Assembly (NCBI RefSeq): GCF_022807995.1
Contig: NZ_CP094351.1
Span: 618,501-682,500, forward strand
Direction of reading: 5' to 3'
Origin: Pseudomonas orientalis
GTDB taxonomy: Bacteria > Pseudomonadota > Gammaproteobacteria > Pseudomonadales > Pseudomonadaceae
Length of the DNA: 64,000 nucleotides
Part shown: in pieces, positions 29,946-40,311 of the stretch
Numbering within the stretch: position 1 is the stretch's first letter
How the letters are laid out: each line of letters begins with the position of its first letter
Made by a program: the position numbers and the translations under genes
The notes under the pieces: generated by a model
Seen by the model: the letters and a program-made list of their open reading frames with translations, nothing else
What the model was told of the DNA's origin: nothing
The model's database searches: none

Positions 29946-31082
29946 ATGTCCCAGACGTTTTACAAGAAAGGTTTTCTGGCCCTCGCCGTGGCAGCGGCGC
30001 TGGGTATTTCTACGTTTGTTCAAGCTGATGTGAAAATTGGCGTAGCAGGCCCGATGACGGGCGCCAACGCCGCTTTCGGTGAGCAGTACATGAAGGGTGC
30101 CCAGGCGGCAGCCGATGAGGTCAACAAGGCGGGCGGCATCAACGGCGAGAAGATCGTGCTGGTGGCCGGCGATGACGCCTGCGAGCCAAAACAGGCAGTC
30201 GCAGTGGCCAACCGTCTGGCTGACCAGGACAAAGTGATCGGCGTGGTCGGGCACTTCTGCTCGTCCAACACCATCCCTGCCTCGGAGGTGTATGACGAAG
30301 CGGGCATCATCGCCATCACCCCAGGCTCCACCAATCCACAGGTTACCGAGCGTGGCCTGGGCGCCATGTTCCGCATGTGCGGGCGTGACGACCAGCAAGG
30401 CATCGTCGCCGGCGACTACATCGTCGACGTGCTCAAGGGCAAGAAAGTCGCGGTCATCAACGACAAGGACACCTACGGCAAAGGCCTGGCCGACGCCACC
30501 GCTGCCCAGTTGACCAAGCGCGGCGTCAAGCCGGTACTGGAAGAAGGCCTGACCCGTGGCGAGAAAGACTTCAGCGCCCTGGTCACCAAGATCCGCTCCC
30601 TGGGCGCCGACGTCGTGTACTTCGGTGGCTTGCACCCGGAAGCCGGCCCTCTGGTTCGCCAGATCCGTGAAGCGGGCTTGAAAGACGTCAAGTTCATGTC
30701 CGATGACGGTGTGGTGACCGACGAACTGGTGGCAACCGCAGGCGGCGCGCAGTACGTGGACGGCGTCTACATGACCTTCGGCGCCGACCCGCGCCTGCTG
30801 CCGGACAGCAAGGCGGTGGTGGAGCAGTTCCGTAAAAACGGCACCGAGCCTGAAGGCTACACCCTGTACGCCTACGCCTCGATCCAGGCCCTGGCCGCCG
30901 GTTTCAATGGCGCCAAGTCCAACAAGGGCGAGGACGCTGCCAAGTGGCTCAAGGCCAACCCGGTTAAAACCGTCATGGGCGAAAAAGCCTGGGATGCCAA
31001 GGGCGACCTGAAAATCTCCGACTACGTGGTTTACCAGTGGGATAAAGACGGCAAATACCACCAGCTGGAAAAACAGAAGTAA
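29946..31082 (+). CDS. Periplasmic amino-acid-binding protein of a HAAT-type ABC transporter
   Basis: 378 residues from ATG 29946 (CGGAG upstream). Signal peptide about 1-27 (KKGFLALAVAAALGISTFVQA), then a type-I periplasmic-binding fold beginning VKIGVAGPMTGANAAFGEQY; the CEPKQAVAVANRL...GHFCSSNT segment is typical of LivJ/BraC relatives. It captures hydrophobic (branched-chain) amino acids for the permease encoded downstream. It differs clearly from the classical Pseudomonas BraC sequence as I recall it, so it is probably the paralogous system and the exact ligand is uncertain. A REPIN separates it from the permease genes. Confidence 0.9.
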   Translation: MSQTFYKKGFLALAVAAALGISTFVQADVKIGVAGPMTGANAAFGEQYMKGAQAAADEVNKAGGINGEKIVLVAGDDACEPKQAVAVANRLADQDKVIGVVGHFCSSNTIPASEVYDEAGIIAITPGSTNPQVTERGLGAMFRMCGRDDQQGIVAGDYIVDVLKGKKVAVINDKDTYGKGLADATAAQLTKRGVKPVLEEGLTRGEKDFSALVTKIRSLGADVVYFGGLHPEAGPLVRQIREAGLKDVKFMSDDGVVTDELVATAGGAQYVDGVYMTFGADPRLLPDSKAVVEQFRKNGTEPEGYTLYAYASIQALAAGFNGAKSNKGEDAAKWLKANPVKTVMGEKAWDAKGDLKISDYVVYQWDKDGKYHQLEKQK

Positions 31083-31087
31083 TCCCT

Positions 31088-31173
31088 GTGGGAGGGGGCT
31101 TGCCCCCGATCGCGGTGGGTCAGCTGCACATTTGTTGACTGATACATCGCATCGGGGGCAAGCCCCCTCCCAC
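31088..31173. repeat. REPIN, class 1, between binding-protein and permease genes
   Basis: Outward geometry; starts 6 bases after the binding-protein stop. In E. coli a REP in the equivalent malE-malF position stabilises the upstream mRNA, so a similar role is plausible. Confidence 0.93.
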
Positions 31174-31265
31174 ATTGGAACAGTGTGGTTATGGGTATCT
31201 GTTTTTTCCTCCAGAAGCGCCGCACACCCACCGGTGTGCAGGTGCTCACCGCGTGAGATTGCGTT

Positions 31266-32180
31266 ATGGATGGTATTTTCCTGCAGCAACTGGTCAACGG
31301 CCTGACCCTCGGGTCGGTCTATGGCCTGATCGCCATCGGCTACACAATGGTCTATGGCATCATTGGCATGATCAACTTCGCCCACGGCGAGGTTTATATG
31401 ATTTCCGCTTACCTCGCGGCGATCAGTCTGGCACTGCTGGCTTACTTCGGCATCGAATCCTTCCCGCTGCTCATTCTCGGCACCCTGATCTTCACCGTGG
31501 TCGTCACCGGCGTGTACGGCTGGGTCATCGAACGTGTCGCCTATAAACCGCTGCGCAACTCCACCCGACTGGCACCGCTGATCAGCGCCATCGGCATCTC
31601 CCTGATCCTGCAGAACTACGCACAGATCGCCCAGGGAGCCAAGCAACAAGGCATCCCGACCCTGCTGGCCGGCGCCTGGCGCGTCGATATCGGTACCGGC
31701 TTCGTGCAACTGACCTACACCAAAGTGTTCATCCTCGTGGCGGCATTCGCCGGCATGGCGCTGCTCACCTACATCATCAAATACACCAAGCTGGGCCGCA
31801 TGTGCCGGGCCACCCAGCAAGACCGCAAGATGGCCTCGATCCTGGGCATCAACACCGACCGCGTGATCTCCTACGTGTTTGTCATCGGCGCCGCCATGGC
31901 TGCGCTGGCCGGCGTGCTGATCACCCTCAATTACGGCACCTTCGACTTCTATGCCGGCTTCATCATCGGCATCAAGGCGTTTACCGCAGCGGTACTCGGC
32001 GGCATTGGCTCCCTGCCTGGGGCAATGCTCGGCGGGATCATCCTCGGTATCTCCGAGTCGCTGTTCTCGGGGTTGATCAACTCTGACTACAAAGACGTAT
32101 TCAGTTTCTCCCTGCTGGTGGTGATTCTGATTTTCCGTCCCCAGGGCCTGCTTGGTCGCCCACTTGTGGCGAAGGTGTAA
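31266..32180 (+). CDS. livH: HAAT ABC transporter permease, LivH type
   Basis: 304-residue inner-membrane permease with about eight helices and the family signature LVNGLTLGSVYGLIAIGYTMVYGIIGMINFAHGEVYM at the N-terminus. It forms the channel with LivM. The conserved AVLGGIGSLPGAMLGGIILG coupling region is at about 240-260. It is followed after 2 bases by livM and preceded by about 90 bases after the REPIN. Confidence 0.94.
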   Translation: MDGIFLQQLVNGLTLGSVYGLIAIGYTMVYGIIGMINFAHGEVYMISAYLAAISLALLAYFGIESFPLLILGTLIFTVVVTGVYGWVIERVAYKPLRNSTRLAPLISAIGISLILQNYAQIAQGAKQQGIPTLLAGAWRVDIGTGFVQLTYTKVFILVAAFAGMALLTYIIKYTKLGRMCRATQQDRKMASILGINTDRVISYVFVIGAAMAALAGVLITLNYGTFDFYAGFIIGIKAFTAAVLGGIGSLPGAMLGGIILGISESLFSGLINSDYKDVFSFSLLVVILIFRPQGLLGRPLVAKV

Positions 32181-32182
32181 AC

Positions 32183-33460
32183 ATGTCTGCTGCCAAATCG
32201 ATTGATATCAAGAAAAGTGTGGTCGATACGGTCCTCGCCGGGCTGATTTCGCTGATCGTGTTCGGCCCGATTGTCGGCGTGGTGCTCGACGGCTACAGCT
32301 TCAACCTGGAACCTGCGCGTGTTGCCGTGCTGGTCGCCATCGTCATGGCCGGGCGCTTTGCCCTGAGCCTGTTCCTGCAAACCCCCAAGGGCGTGAAGAT
32401 CCTGCAGGGTTTTGAAAGCAGCGGCTCGGGCGTGCATGTGCGGCCACCGGATTACAAATCGCGGCTGCGCTGGATTATCCCGGCACTGATCGTGATCGCC
32501 ATCGTGTTTCCGATTTTCGCCAACAAGTATTTGCTCACCGTGGTGATCCTCGGGTTGATCTACGTCCTGCTCGGCCTGGGCCTGAACATCGTGGTGGGCC
32601 TGGCCGGTCTGCTAGACCTGGGTTACGTGGCGTTCTACGCCATCGGTGCCTACGGCCTGGCACTGGGTTACCAATACCTCGGCCTGGGTTTCTGGACGGT
32701 GCTGCCGCTGGCGGCCATCGCGGCGGCGCTGGCGGGGTGCATACTCGGCTTCCCGGTGCTGCGAATGCACGGTGACTACCTGGCCATCGTGACCCTGGGG
32801 TTTGGTGAAATCATTCGCCTGGTGCTCAATAACTGGCTGTCGTTCACCGGTGGTCCGAACGGGATGCCGGTGCCTTCACCGACCTTCCTGGGCCTGGAGT
32901 TCGGCAGGCGTGCGAAAGATGGCGGCATCCCGTTTCACGAATTTTTCGGCATCGATTACAACCCCAACATCAAGTTCATGTTCATCTACATCGTGCTGTT
33001 TCTGGTGGTGCTGGCCGTGCTGTACATCAAGCACCGCCTGACGCGCATGCCAGTCGGTCGCGCCTGGGAAGCCTTGCGCGAAGATGAGATTGCCTGCCGC
33101 TCCATGGGCCTGAACCATGTGCTGGTCAAGCTCTCGGCATTCACCATCGGTGCCTCCACCGCAGGTTTGGCCGGGGTGTTCTTTGCCAGTTACCAGGGCT
33201 TCGTCAATCCATCGTCGTTTACCTTCTTCGAGTCGGCGTTGATCCTGGCCATCGTGGTATTGGGCGGCATGGGCTCGACGGTCGGCGTGGTCATCGCGGC
33301 GTTCGTGCTGACCGTTGCGCCGGAACTGCTGCGCAGCTTCTCTGAATACCGCGTGCTGTTGTTTGGCGTGTTGATGGTGGTGATGATGATCTGGCGGCCA
33401 CGTGGCCTGATTCGGATCAGCCGAACCGGTGTGACGCCACGCAAGGGGGTAGCGCCATGA
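32183..33460 (+). CDS. livM: HAAT ABC transporter permease, LivM type
   Basis: 425 residues, the long LivM form with an N-terminal extension of about 95 residues that carries two extra helices, followed by the core (LLGLGLNIVVGLAGLLDLGYVAFYAIGAY) and the cytoplasmic coupling loop near GRAWEALREDEIACRSMGLN. Partner of LivH in the membrane. Starts 2 bases after livH and overlaps livG by ATGA. Confidence 0.94.
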   Translation: MSAAKSIDIKKSVVDTVLAGLISLIVFGPIVGVVLDGYSFNLEPARVAVLVAIVMAGRFALSLFLQTPKGVKILQGFESSGSGVHVRPPDYKSRLRWIIPALIVIAIVFPIFANKYLLTVVILGLIYVLLGLGLNIVVGLAGLLDLGYVAFYAIGAYGLALGYQYLGLGFWTVLPLAAIAAALAGCILGFPVLRMHGDYLAIVTLGFGEIIRLVLNNWLSFTGGPNGMPVPSPTFLGLEFGRRAKDGGIPFHEFFGIDYNPNIKFMFIYIVLFLVVLAVLYIKHRLTRMPVGRAWEALREDEIACRSMGLNHVLVKLSAFTIGASTAGLAGVFFASYQGFVNPSSFTFFESALILAIVVLGGMGSTVGVVIAAFVLTVAPELLRSFSEYRVLLFGVLMVVMMIWRPRGLIRISRTGVTPRKGVAP

Positions 33461-34332
33461 GCAAGGAAGTCGTCCTTTCCGTGGAACACCTGATGATGCA
33501 CTTCGGTGGCATCAAGGCCCTGAGTGATGTAAGCCTCAAGGTCAAGCGCAATTCGATCTTTGCCCTGATCGGCCCCAACGGCGCGGGCAAGACCACGGTG
33601 TTCAACTGCCTCACCGGTTTCTATAAAGCCAGTGGCGGCAAGATCCAACTCAACGTGCGCGGCAAGCAAACCAACGTCATCCAGCTGCTCGGCGAGCGTT
33701 TCCAGGCAACCGACTTTGTGTCGCCAAAAAGCTTCCTCAGCCGCGTGTACTACAAAATGTTCGGCGGCACCCACCTCGTGAATCGCGCGGGCCTGGCGCG
33801 GACCTTCCAGAACATTCGCCTGTTCAAGGAAATGTCGGTGCTGGAAAACCTGCTGGTGGCCCAGCACATGTGGGTCAACCGCAACATGCTCGCGGGCATC
33901 CTCAACACCAAGGGCTACCGCAAGGCCGAAAGCGACGCGCTGGACTGCGCGTTCTACTGGCTCGAAGTGGTCGACCTGGTGGACTGTGCCAACCGTCTGG
34001 CCGGTGAGCTTTCCTACGGCCAGCAACGCCGCCTGGAAATCGCCCGTGCCATGTGCACCCGGCCGCAGATCATCTGCCTGGACGAACCGGCAGCGGGCCT
34101 CAACCCCCAGGAAACCGAAGCCCTCAGTGCGATGATTCGCCTGCTGCGCGACGAACACGACCTTACGGTGGTGCTGATCGAACACGACATGGGCATGGTG
34201 ATGAGTATTTCCGACCACATCGTGGTGCTCGACCACGGCAACGTGATTGCCGAAGGCGGGCCGGACGCGATCCGCAACGACCCGAAAGTGATTGCCGCCT
34301 ACCTGGGCGCGGACGAAGAGGAACTGGTATGA
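33457..34332 (+). CDS. livG: HAAT ABC transporter ATPase, LivG type
   Basis: 291 residues. Walker A GPNGAGKTT (about 39-47), signature LSYGQQRRLEIARA (about 188-201), Walker B IICLDEPAAGLNP (about 207-219) and switch His in VLIEHDMGMV. A long insertion between Walker A and signature (residues about 60-110) is typical of LivG/BraF. It pairs with LivF to power transport. Both junctions are 4-base overlaps. Confidence 0.95.
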   Translation: MSKEVVLSVEHLMMHFGGIKALSDVSLKVKRNSIFALIGPNGAGKTTVFNCLTGFYKASGGKIQLNVRGKQTNVIQLLGERFQATDFVSPKSFLSRVYYKMFGGTHLVNRAGLARTFQNIRLFKEMSVLENLLVAQHMWVNRNMLAGILNTKGYRKAESDALDCAFYWLEVVDLVDCANRLAGELSYGQQRRLEIARAMCTRPQIICLDEPAAGLNPQETEALSAMIRLLRDEHDLTVVLIEHDMGMVMSISDHIVVLDHGNVIAEGGPDAIRNDPKVIAAYLGADEEELV

Positions 34333-35045
34333 GCGGGCCTATCCTCGAAATGAAGGACCTGGACGTGTTCTATGGCCCGATCCAGGCCCTGAAGAACGTC
34401 TCGCTGCACATCAACGAAGGCGAAACCGTCAGCCTGATCGGCTCCAACGGCGCTGGCAAATCCACGCTGCTGATGTCGATCTTTGGCCAACCTCGGGCCG
34501 AGTCTGGGCAGATTCTCTATAACGGCGTGGACATCACCCACAAGTCGTCCCACTACATTGCCTCCAACGGCATCGCGCAGTCGCCGGAAGGGCGGCGGGT
34601 ATTCCCCGACATGACCGTCGAGGAAAACCTGCTGATGGGCACCATCCCCATTGGCGACAAGTTTGCCGGTGAGGATATGCAGCGCATGTTCGAGCTGTTT
34701 CCACGGCTCAAGGAGCGGCGCAACCAGCGGGCCATGACCATGTCCGGCGGCGAGCAGCAAATGCTCGCCATCGCCCGCGCGCTGATGAGTCGGCCCAAGC
34801 TGTTGCTGCTCGATGAACCGAGCCTGGGCCTGGCACCGATTGTGGTGAAGCAGATCTTTTCCACACTGCGCGAGCTGGCGTCCACCGGGATGACCATCTT
34901 CCTGGTGGAGCAGAACGCCAACCACGCCCTGCGCTTGTCGGACCGGGCGTACGTGATGGTCAACGGTGAGATTCGTCTGACAGGGACTGGCAAGGAATTG
35001 CTGGTGAACGAGGAAGTGCGCAACGCCTACCTCGGCGGTCACTGA
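34329..35045 (+). CDS. livF: HAAT ABC transporter ATPase, LivF type
   Basis: 238 residues from ATG 34329, which overlaps the livG stop (ATGA); a much longer open frame upstream is not used. Walker A GSNGAGKST, signature MSGGEQQMLAIARAL, Walker B LLLLDEPSLGLAP and VEQNANHAL switch region. The GIAQSPEGRRVFPDMTVEENL segment is characteristic of LivF. Last gene of the operon; a REPIN follows. Confidence 0.95.
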   Translation: MSGPILEMKDLDVFYGPIQALKNVSLHINEGETVSLIGSNGAGKSTLLMSIFGQPRAESGQILYNGVDITHKSSHYIASNGIAQSPEGRRVFPDMTVEENLLMGTIPIGDKFAGEDMQRMFELFPRLKERRNQRAMTMSGGEQQMLAIARALMSRPKLLLLDEPSLGLAPIVVKQIFSTLRELASTGMTIFLVEQNANHALRLSDRAYVMVNGEIRLTGTGKELLVNEEVRNAYLGGH

Positions 35046-35069
35046 CCTAAAGCCTGATGCAAAACTCCT

Positions 35070-35156
35070 GTGGGAGGGGGCTTGCCCCCGATAGCGGTGG
35101 GTCAGTATTAAATGTGCTGACTGACACGCCGCCATCGGGAGCAACCCCCCTCCCAC
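35070..35156. repeat. REPIN, class 1, after the HAAT operon
   Basis: Outward geometry. The right arm is slightly diverged (ATCGGGAGCAACCCCCCTCCCAC), so the two arms are no longer exact complements. Confidence 0.9.
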
Positions 35157-35159
35157 ATT

Positions 35160-36572
<1,413 letters not shown>

Positions 36573-36591
36573 GGCGTTGGACCGAGTCGCT

Positions 36592-36687
36592 GCCATCGGG
36601 GGCAAGCCCCCTCCCACATTGGATCGGGTTCACAGAATTTGACTTGTTAATCCATTCAAGTGTGGGAGGGGGCTTGCCCCCGATGGC
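36592..36687. repeat. REPIN, class 1, inward-facing geometry
   Basis: GCCATCGGGGGCAAGCC...GGCTTGCCCCCGATGGC, about 96 bases, one of the longest spacers in the window; between ydfG and the CDF gene. Confidence 0.92.
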
Positions 36688-36778
36688 GGCAAATCGGCCA
36701 ACAACAGGCCATAAGGTACACTCCACCCCTGAAAACCCCTCCGCATTGTGCGGTTTAAAGGTTTTGACGGGAGGAAAT

Positions 36779-37684
36779 GTGAGTAACCGAGGTGAGCAGG
36801 CACTGCTCAAACAATCGACCATCCTGATGTTCGCCGTCGCGATCGCCGGGATTGTCATGGGTGTGATATCCGGCGCCCAATCCATTCTGTTCGACGGCTT
36901 TTTCTCGCTGATCGCCACCGCCATCAAGGTGCTGATGCTGATCACGGCCAAGCTGATCGCCAAGAAAAGCAACGAGCGTTTCCAGTTCGGCTACTGGCAC
37001 CTGGAGCCGATGGTGCTGCTGATCGAGGGCAGCTTCCTGCTGCTGATTGCCATCTACGCGTTTCTCAACGGTGTGTTCGGCATCATCAATGGCGGGCGCG
37101 AGATCGAGTTGGGGCTGGTGATCGTGTACGCGGCGGTGTTTACCGTTGTGGAATTCGCCTACTTCTTCTATGTGCGCTATCGCAACCGCAGGTTGAAATC
37201 CTCGCTGATCCAGTTCGACAACATCAGCTGGCTGGTGGACGCAATGCTGTCGGTGGGCTTGCTGATCAGCTTTCTGGCGGCCCTGTTGCTCAAGTCCCAG
37301 GGGTATGGCGAGTGGGCGGTGTATGTCGACCCGATGATCCTGATTCTGCTGGCCCTGAGCATGCTGGCGCCGGCGTTCAAGATCCTGCGCCCGGCCTTGC
37401 GCGAAGTGCTGGGGATTGCCCCGGATCATTTGGACGACAAAGTACGCGAAGTGATGGACGCGGCCCAGGCCAGGCATGGCTTCGACGATTACGTGTCCTA
37501 CGTGCAGAAGCACGGGCGGGCGCGGTTTATCGAGATTCATGTGGTGTTGCCAGCCGACTATCCGGTGGATAAGGTCGCGACCCTCGACGGGTTGCGCGAA
37601 GAGATATCCACAGCGCTGGGCACGCCGGATGCGGCGCGCTGGTTGACCATCAGTTTTACCGGGGATCGCAAGTGGGTTGCGTGA
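36779..37684 (+). CDS. Cation diffusion facilitator family transporter
   Basis: 301 residues from GTG 36779, with GGGAGG five bases upstream; an ATG two bases earlier runs straight into TGA. Six helices, then a cytoplasmic C-terminal domain (about 205-301), as in CDF metal/proton antiporters. Aligned by eye with E. coli YiiP/FieF, the transport-site residues are only half conserved: the first Asp of TM2 is present (FDGFFS) but the second reads Ser, and in TM5 the His reads Ser while the Asp remains (SWLVD). The metal is therefore unpredictable. A REPIN lies on each side. Confidence 0.82.
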   Translation: MSNRGEQALLKQSTILMFAVAIAGIVMGVISGAQSILFDGFFSLIATAIKVLMLITAKLIAKKSNERFQFGYWHLEPMVLLIEGSFLLLIAIYAFLNGVFGIINGGREIELGLVIVYAAVFTVVEFAYFFYVRYRNRRLKSSLIQFDNISWLVDAMLSVGLLISFLAALLLKSQGYGEWAVYVDPMILILLALSMLAPAFKILRPALREVLGIAPDHLDDKVREVMDAAQARHGFDDYVSYVQKHGRARFIEIHVVLPADYPVDKVATLDGLREEISTALGTPDAARWLTISFTGDRKWVA

Positions 37685-37705
37685 GGTCAGGTAAACCGAG
37701 GTGAG

Positions 37706-37783
37706 GCCATCGGGGGCAAGCCCCCTCCCACCTTTGATTTGTGAATACAGTCAAATGTGGGAGGGGGCTTGCCCCCGATGAGG
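37706..37783. repeat. REPIN, class 1, inward-facing geometry
   Basis: GCCATCGGGGGCAAGCC...CTTGCCCCCGATGAGG between the convergent CDF and AGE-family genes; 10 bases before the stop of the latter. Confidence 0.92.
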
Positions 37784-37792
37784 CCCTGAAGG

Positions 37793-38902
37793 TCAGCCCA
37801 GATGCTTGATCAAACCCTGATAGCAAGTCGCCAAATGATAAGGCGTGGTAGAAGGCATATCCCGCCGGCTCACCTGACCGTCGGCATCCAGGCATTCATG
37901 CCAACCCTTCCCATGCAGGAAATGCTCTTGCAGCGCCAGCAATTGATGCTGCAGTACTGCCTCACTGCCGGGGCGCAAGGTCAATGCCCGCAGGTATTCC
38001 GCCTGGGCCCAGATACGCTGGGTGCCGTCGCGCACGGTGCCATCCACAGACAGCATGCCGCTGACCGCACCGCTCAACTTATCCACACCCGTTTGTTCGG
38101 CATAGGCAAACGCCCGCGTCAGCGACCCGTGCAGCGGTGTGCCGCGTAATACATCGGACGACTCCAGCAAAAAGAACCATTCGAACTGGTGGCCCGGTTC
38201 AAACCAGTTATCCACAGCACCGAGCGGTTTCTCCAGCATCACGCCATGCTCGCGGTCGATGAAGCGTTGCTGCATGGCCGTCGCCAATGCCAGCAGGGCC
38301 GCTTGTACCTCGGCGTCCTCACGTACCGCGAGGGTAGCGAGGAAGCCTTCGGCCAAGTGCATCAACGGGTTTTGCAACGGGCCGGACTTGAGCGAGGCCC
38401 AGTTGCGCTCCAGCACCGCGTCGTACAGCCCGTCACCGCTGGCAAAACGTTGGGCGACTACTTCCAGCGCGGCATTGAGCACCGACTCTACCAACGGCTC
38501 AGGCACCTTGGCCCAGTAGTGGGCGCAGGCGAAGATGATGAAGGCGTGGGTGTAGAGGTCTTTGCGTTTGTCCAGCGGCTGCCCGGCCGGGTCGATGCTG
38601 TAGAACCAGCCGCCGTGTTCGGCGTCGTGGAAGTGCCGTTGCAGGGAACGGAACAATTGCGCCGCGCGTTCTTGCGCGAAGGCCTTGCCGGGCTCGCCGA
38701 TCAGGCTGGCGAACAGGTACAACTGCCGGGCGCAGGCCATGGCGCGGTAGCGTTGCGGGGGCAGCGGCTGATGATCGGCGTCCAGTGCCTCGAAGGGCAG
38801 CGCCAACTCGGCATTCCAGCCCGGGCCCTGCCACAGCGGCACGATCAGGTCATGGAAGTGCGTGAGCACGGAATTCAAAGTGGGTGGAGAAGCGATGGGC
38901 AT
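37793..38902 (-). CDS. AGE family epimerase/isomerase
   Basis: 369 residues. N-acylglucosamine 2-epimerase family (alpha6/alpha6 barrel) with repeated His/Trp/Glu segments such as RYRAMACARQLYLFA (about 51-65), DLYTHAFIIFACAHYW (about 115-130), EPGHQFEWFFLLE (about 235-247) and WAQAEYLRALTL (about 295-306). The family includes mannose isomerases (YihS), cellobiose epimerase and renin-binding protein homologues; the substrate cannot be assigned, though mannose/fructose interconversion is a reasonable guess. It is a monocistronic gene flanked by REPINs. Confidence 0.83.
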   Translation of the reverse strand: MPIASPPTLNSVLTHFHDLIVPLWQGPGWNAELALPFEALDADHQPLPPQRYRAMACARQLYLFASLIGEPGKAFAQERAAQLFRSLQRHFHDAEHGGWFYSIDPAGQPLDKRKDLYTHAFIIFACAHYWAKVPEPLVESVLNAALEVVAQRFASGDGLYDAVLERNWASLKSGPLQNPLMHLAEGFLATLAVREDAEVQAALLALATAMQQRFIDREHGVMLEKPLGAVDNWFEPGHQFEWFFLLESSDVLRGTPLHGSLTRAFAYAEQTGVDKLSGAVSGMLSVDGTVRDGTQRIWAQAEYLRALTLRPGSEAVLQHQLLALQEHFLHGKGWHECLDADGQVSRRDMPSTTPYHLATCYQGLIKHLG

Positions 38903-38975
38903 TGGCTGGCGTCGTCACGGCAGGGGTGTAGGCGCGCATGGTAGCAGGCTTGGGAACTGTGGTGTCTGTGGCACC

Positions 38976-39061
38976 GCTATCGGGGGCAAGCCCCCTCCCA
39001 CAGTTAACCGCGTTCCAACTTTGAAATGCGGTCGAATGTGGGAGGGGGCTTGCCCCCGATG
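38976..39061. repeat. REPIN, class 1, inward-facing geometry
   Basis: GCTATCGGGGGCAAGCC...GGCTTGCCCCCGAT, between the AGE-family gene start and the HupE/UreJ stop. Confidence 0.92.
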
Positions 39062-39082
39062 AGGCCTTCAGCACGCCGCAAA

Positions 39083-39655
39083 TCAGCCCGCCAACAACCA
39101 CACCCCAGTCGCCGCCGAAGCTGCCCCCGCCACCCGCACCAGCGGCGCTGCAGCCGCAGGCAGGAAACGCACCACCGCATAACCCGCCGCATGCAACGCA
39201 GCCGTCGCGCCGACAAACCCCGCCGCATACGCCCAGGAGCTGGACATATCCGGCAGCTCCAGGCCATGGGCCACGCCATGAAACAACGCAAACAACGCCG
39301 TTGTCCCCACCGCCACGAACAACGGCGGCCGCACCGCCAGCGCCACCGCCAGGCCCAGCGCCAGCACCGATGCGGCAATCCCGCTTTCCAGCGCCGGCAA
39401 ATGCAGGCCTTCAAAACCGAGCATGCCGCCGATCAACATAGTGCCGACGAAGGCACAAGGCAGCGCCCAGCGTGCATTGCCTTTTTGCTGCGCCGCCCAC
39501 AGGCCGACCGCAACCATGGCCAGCAGGTGGTCAAGACCGCCCAGTGGGTGGCTGATACCGGCGACCAGGCCATTGTCGCCGTGGCCCGGGTGCGCGAAGG
39601 CGAGGGCGGGGGTCAGCAGCAGCGCGGCGGCGGCGAACAGTTTCTTGAGGTTCAT
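39083..39655 (-). CDS. ureJ: HupE/UreJ family membrane protein (putative nickel permease)
   Basis: 190 residues: cleavable-looking N-terminal helix ending in ALAFA, followed directly by the conserved HPGHGDNGLVAGISHPLGGLDHLLAM motif, whose histidines and Asp are thought to bind nickel, then five to six hydrophobic helices. HupE/UreJ proteins supply nickel for hydrogenase or urease. Its position as the last gene of ureE-ureF-ureG-ureJ supports a urease role. The gap to ureG is 20 bases. Confidence 0.9.
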   Translation of the reverse strand: MNLKKLFAAAALLLTPALAFAHPGHGDNGLVAGISHPLGGLDHLLAMVAVGLWAAQQKGNARWALPCAFVGTMLIGGMLGFEGLHLPALESGIAASVLALGLAVALAVRPPLFVAVGTTALFALFHGVAHGLELPDMSSSWAYAAGFVGATAALHAAGYAVVRFLPAAAAPLVRVAGAASAATGVWLLAG

Positions 39656-39675
39656 AAACAGGCTCCGTAGGGGGA

Positions 39676-40290
39676 TCAGGCAGCGGTCAGCAGGCCTTGA
39701 CGTTCGATAAAGGCGACGATTTCATCCAGGCCGACGCCGGTTTTCTGGTTGCTGAACACAAAGGGTTTGCCATTGCGCATGCGTTGGGTGTCGCTGTTCA
39801 TCAATTCCAGCGAGGCGCCCACCAGCGGCGCGAGGTCGATCTTGTTGATCACCAGCAGGTCGGATTTGCAAATACCGGGCCCGCCCTTGCGCGGCAACTT
39901 GTCGCCGGCGGACACATCGATCACGTAGATGGTCAGGTCGGACAGCTCGGGGCTGAAGGTGGCCGACAGGTTGTCGCCGCCGGACTCCACCAGGATCAGG
40001 TCCAGACCGGGAAAGCGACGGTTGAGCTGGTCCACTGCCTCCAGGTTGATCGAGGCATCTTCGCGGATCGCGGTGTGCGGGCAGCCACCGGTTTCCACGC
40101 CGATGATGCGCTCCGGCGCCAGCGCCTGGTTACGCACCAAAAAATCAGCGTCTTCGCGGGTGTAGATGTCGTTGGTGACCACCGCCAGGTTGTAGCGGTC
40201 GCGCAGCGCCAGGCACAGGGCCAGGGTCAGGGCGGTCTTGCCGGAGCCGACCGGGCCGCCGATGCCGACGCGCAGGGGTTGTGTGTTCAT
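39676..40290 (-). CDS. ureG: Urease accessory GTPase UreG
   Basis: 204 residues; GTPase that delivers nickel to the urease apoenzyme in a complex with UreD and UreF. P-loop [12 protein letters not shown] (about 11-22), the nickel-binding CPH motif in [15 protein letters not shown] (about 66-80), and [15 protein letters not shown]. Length is canonical. Third gene of the accessory operon, 21 bases after ureF. Confidence 0.97.
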   Translation of the reverse strand: MNTQPLRVGIGGPVGSGKTALTLALCLALRDRYNLAVVTNDIYTREDADFLVRNQALAPERIIGVETGGCPHTAIREDASINLEAVDQLNRRFPGLDLILVESGGDNLSATFSPELSDLTIYVIDVSAGDKLPRKGGPGICKSDLLVINKIDLAPLVGASLELMNSDTQRMRNGKPFVFSNQKTGVGLDEIVAFIERQGLLTAA

Positions 40291-40311
40291 GTTGGGGTCT
40301 CCAAAAAAGCC

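Noticed and set aside
29733..31820. 695-codon antisense frame over the binding-protein gene and part of livH
   Set aside because: It reads through the REPIN and the sigma-54 promoter region; no ribosome site or domain.
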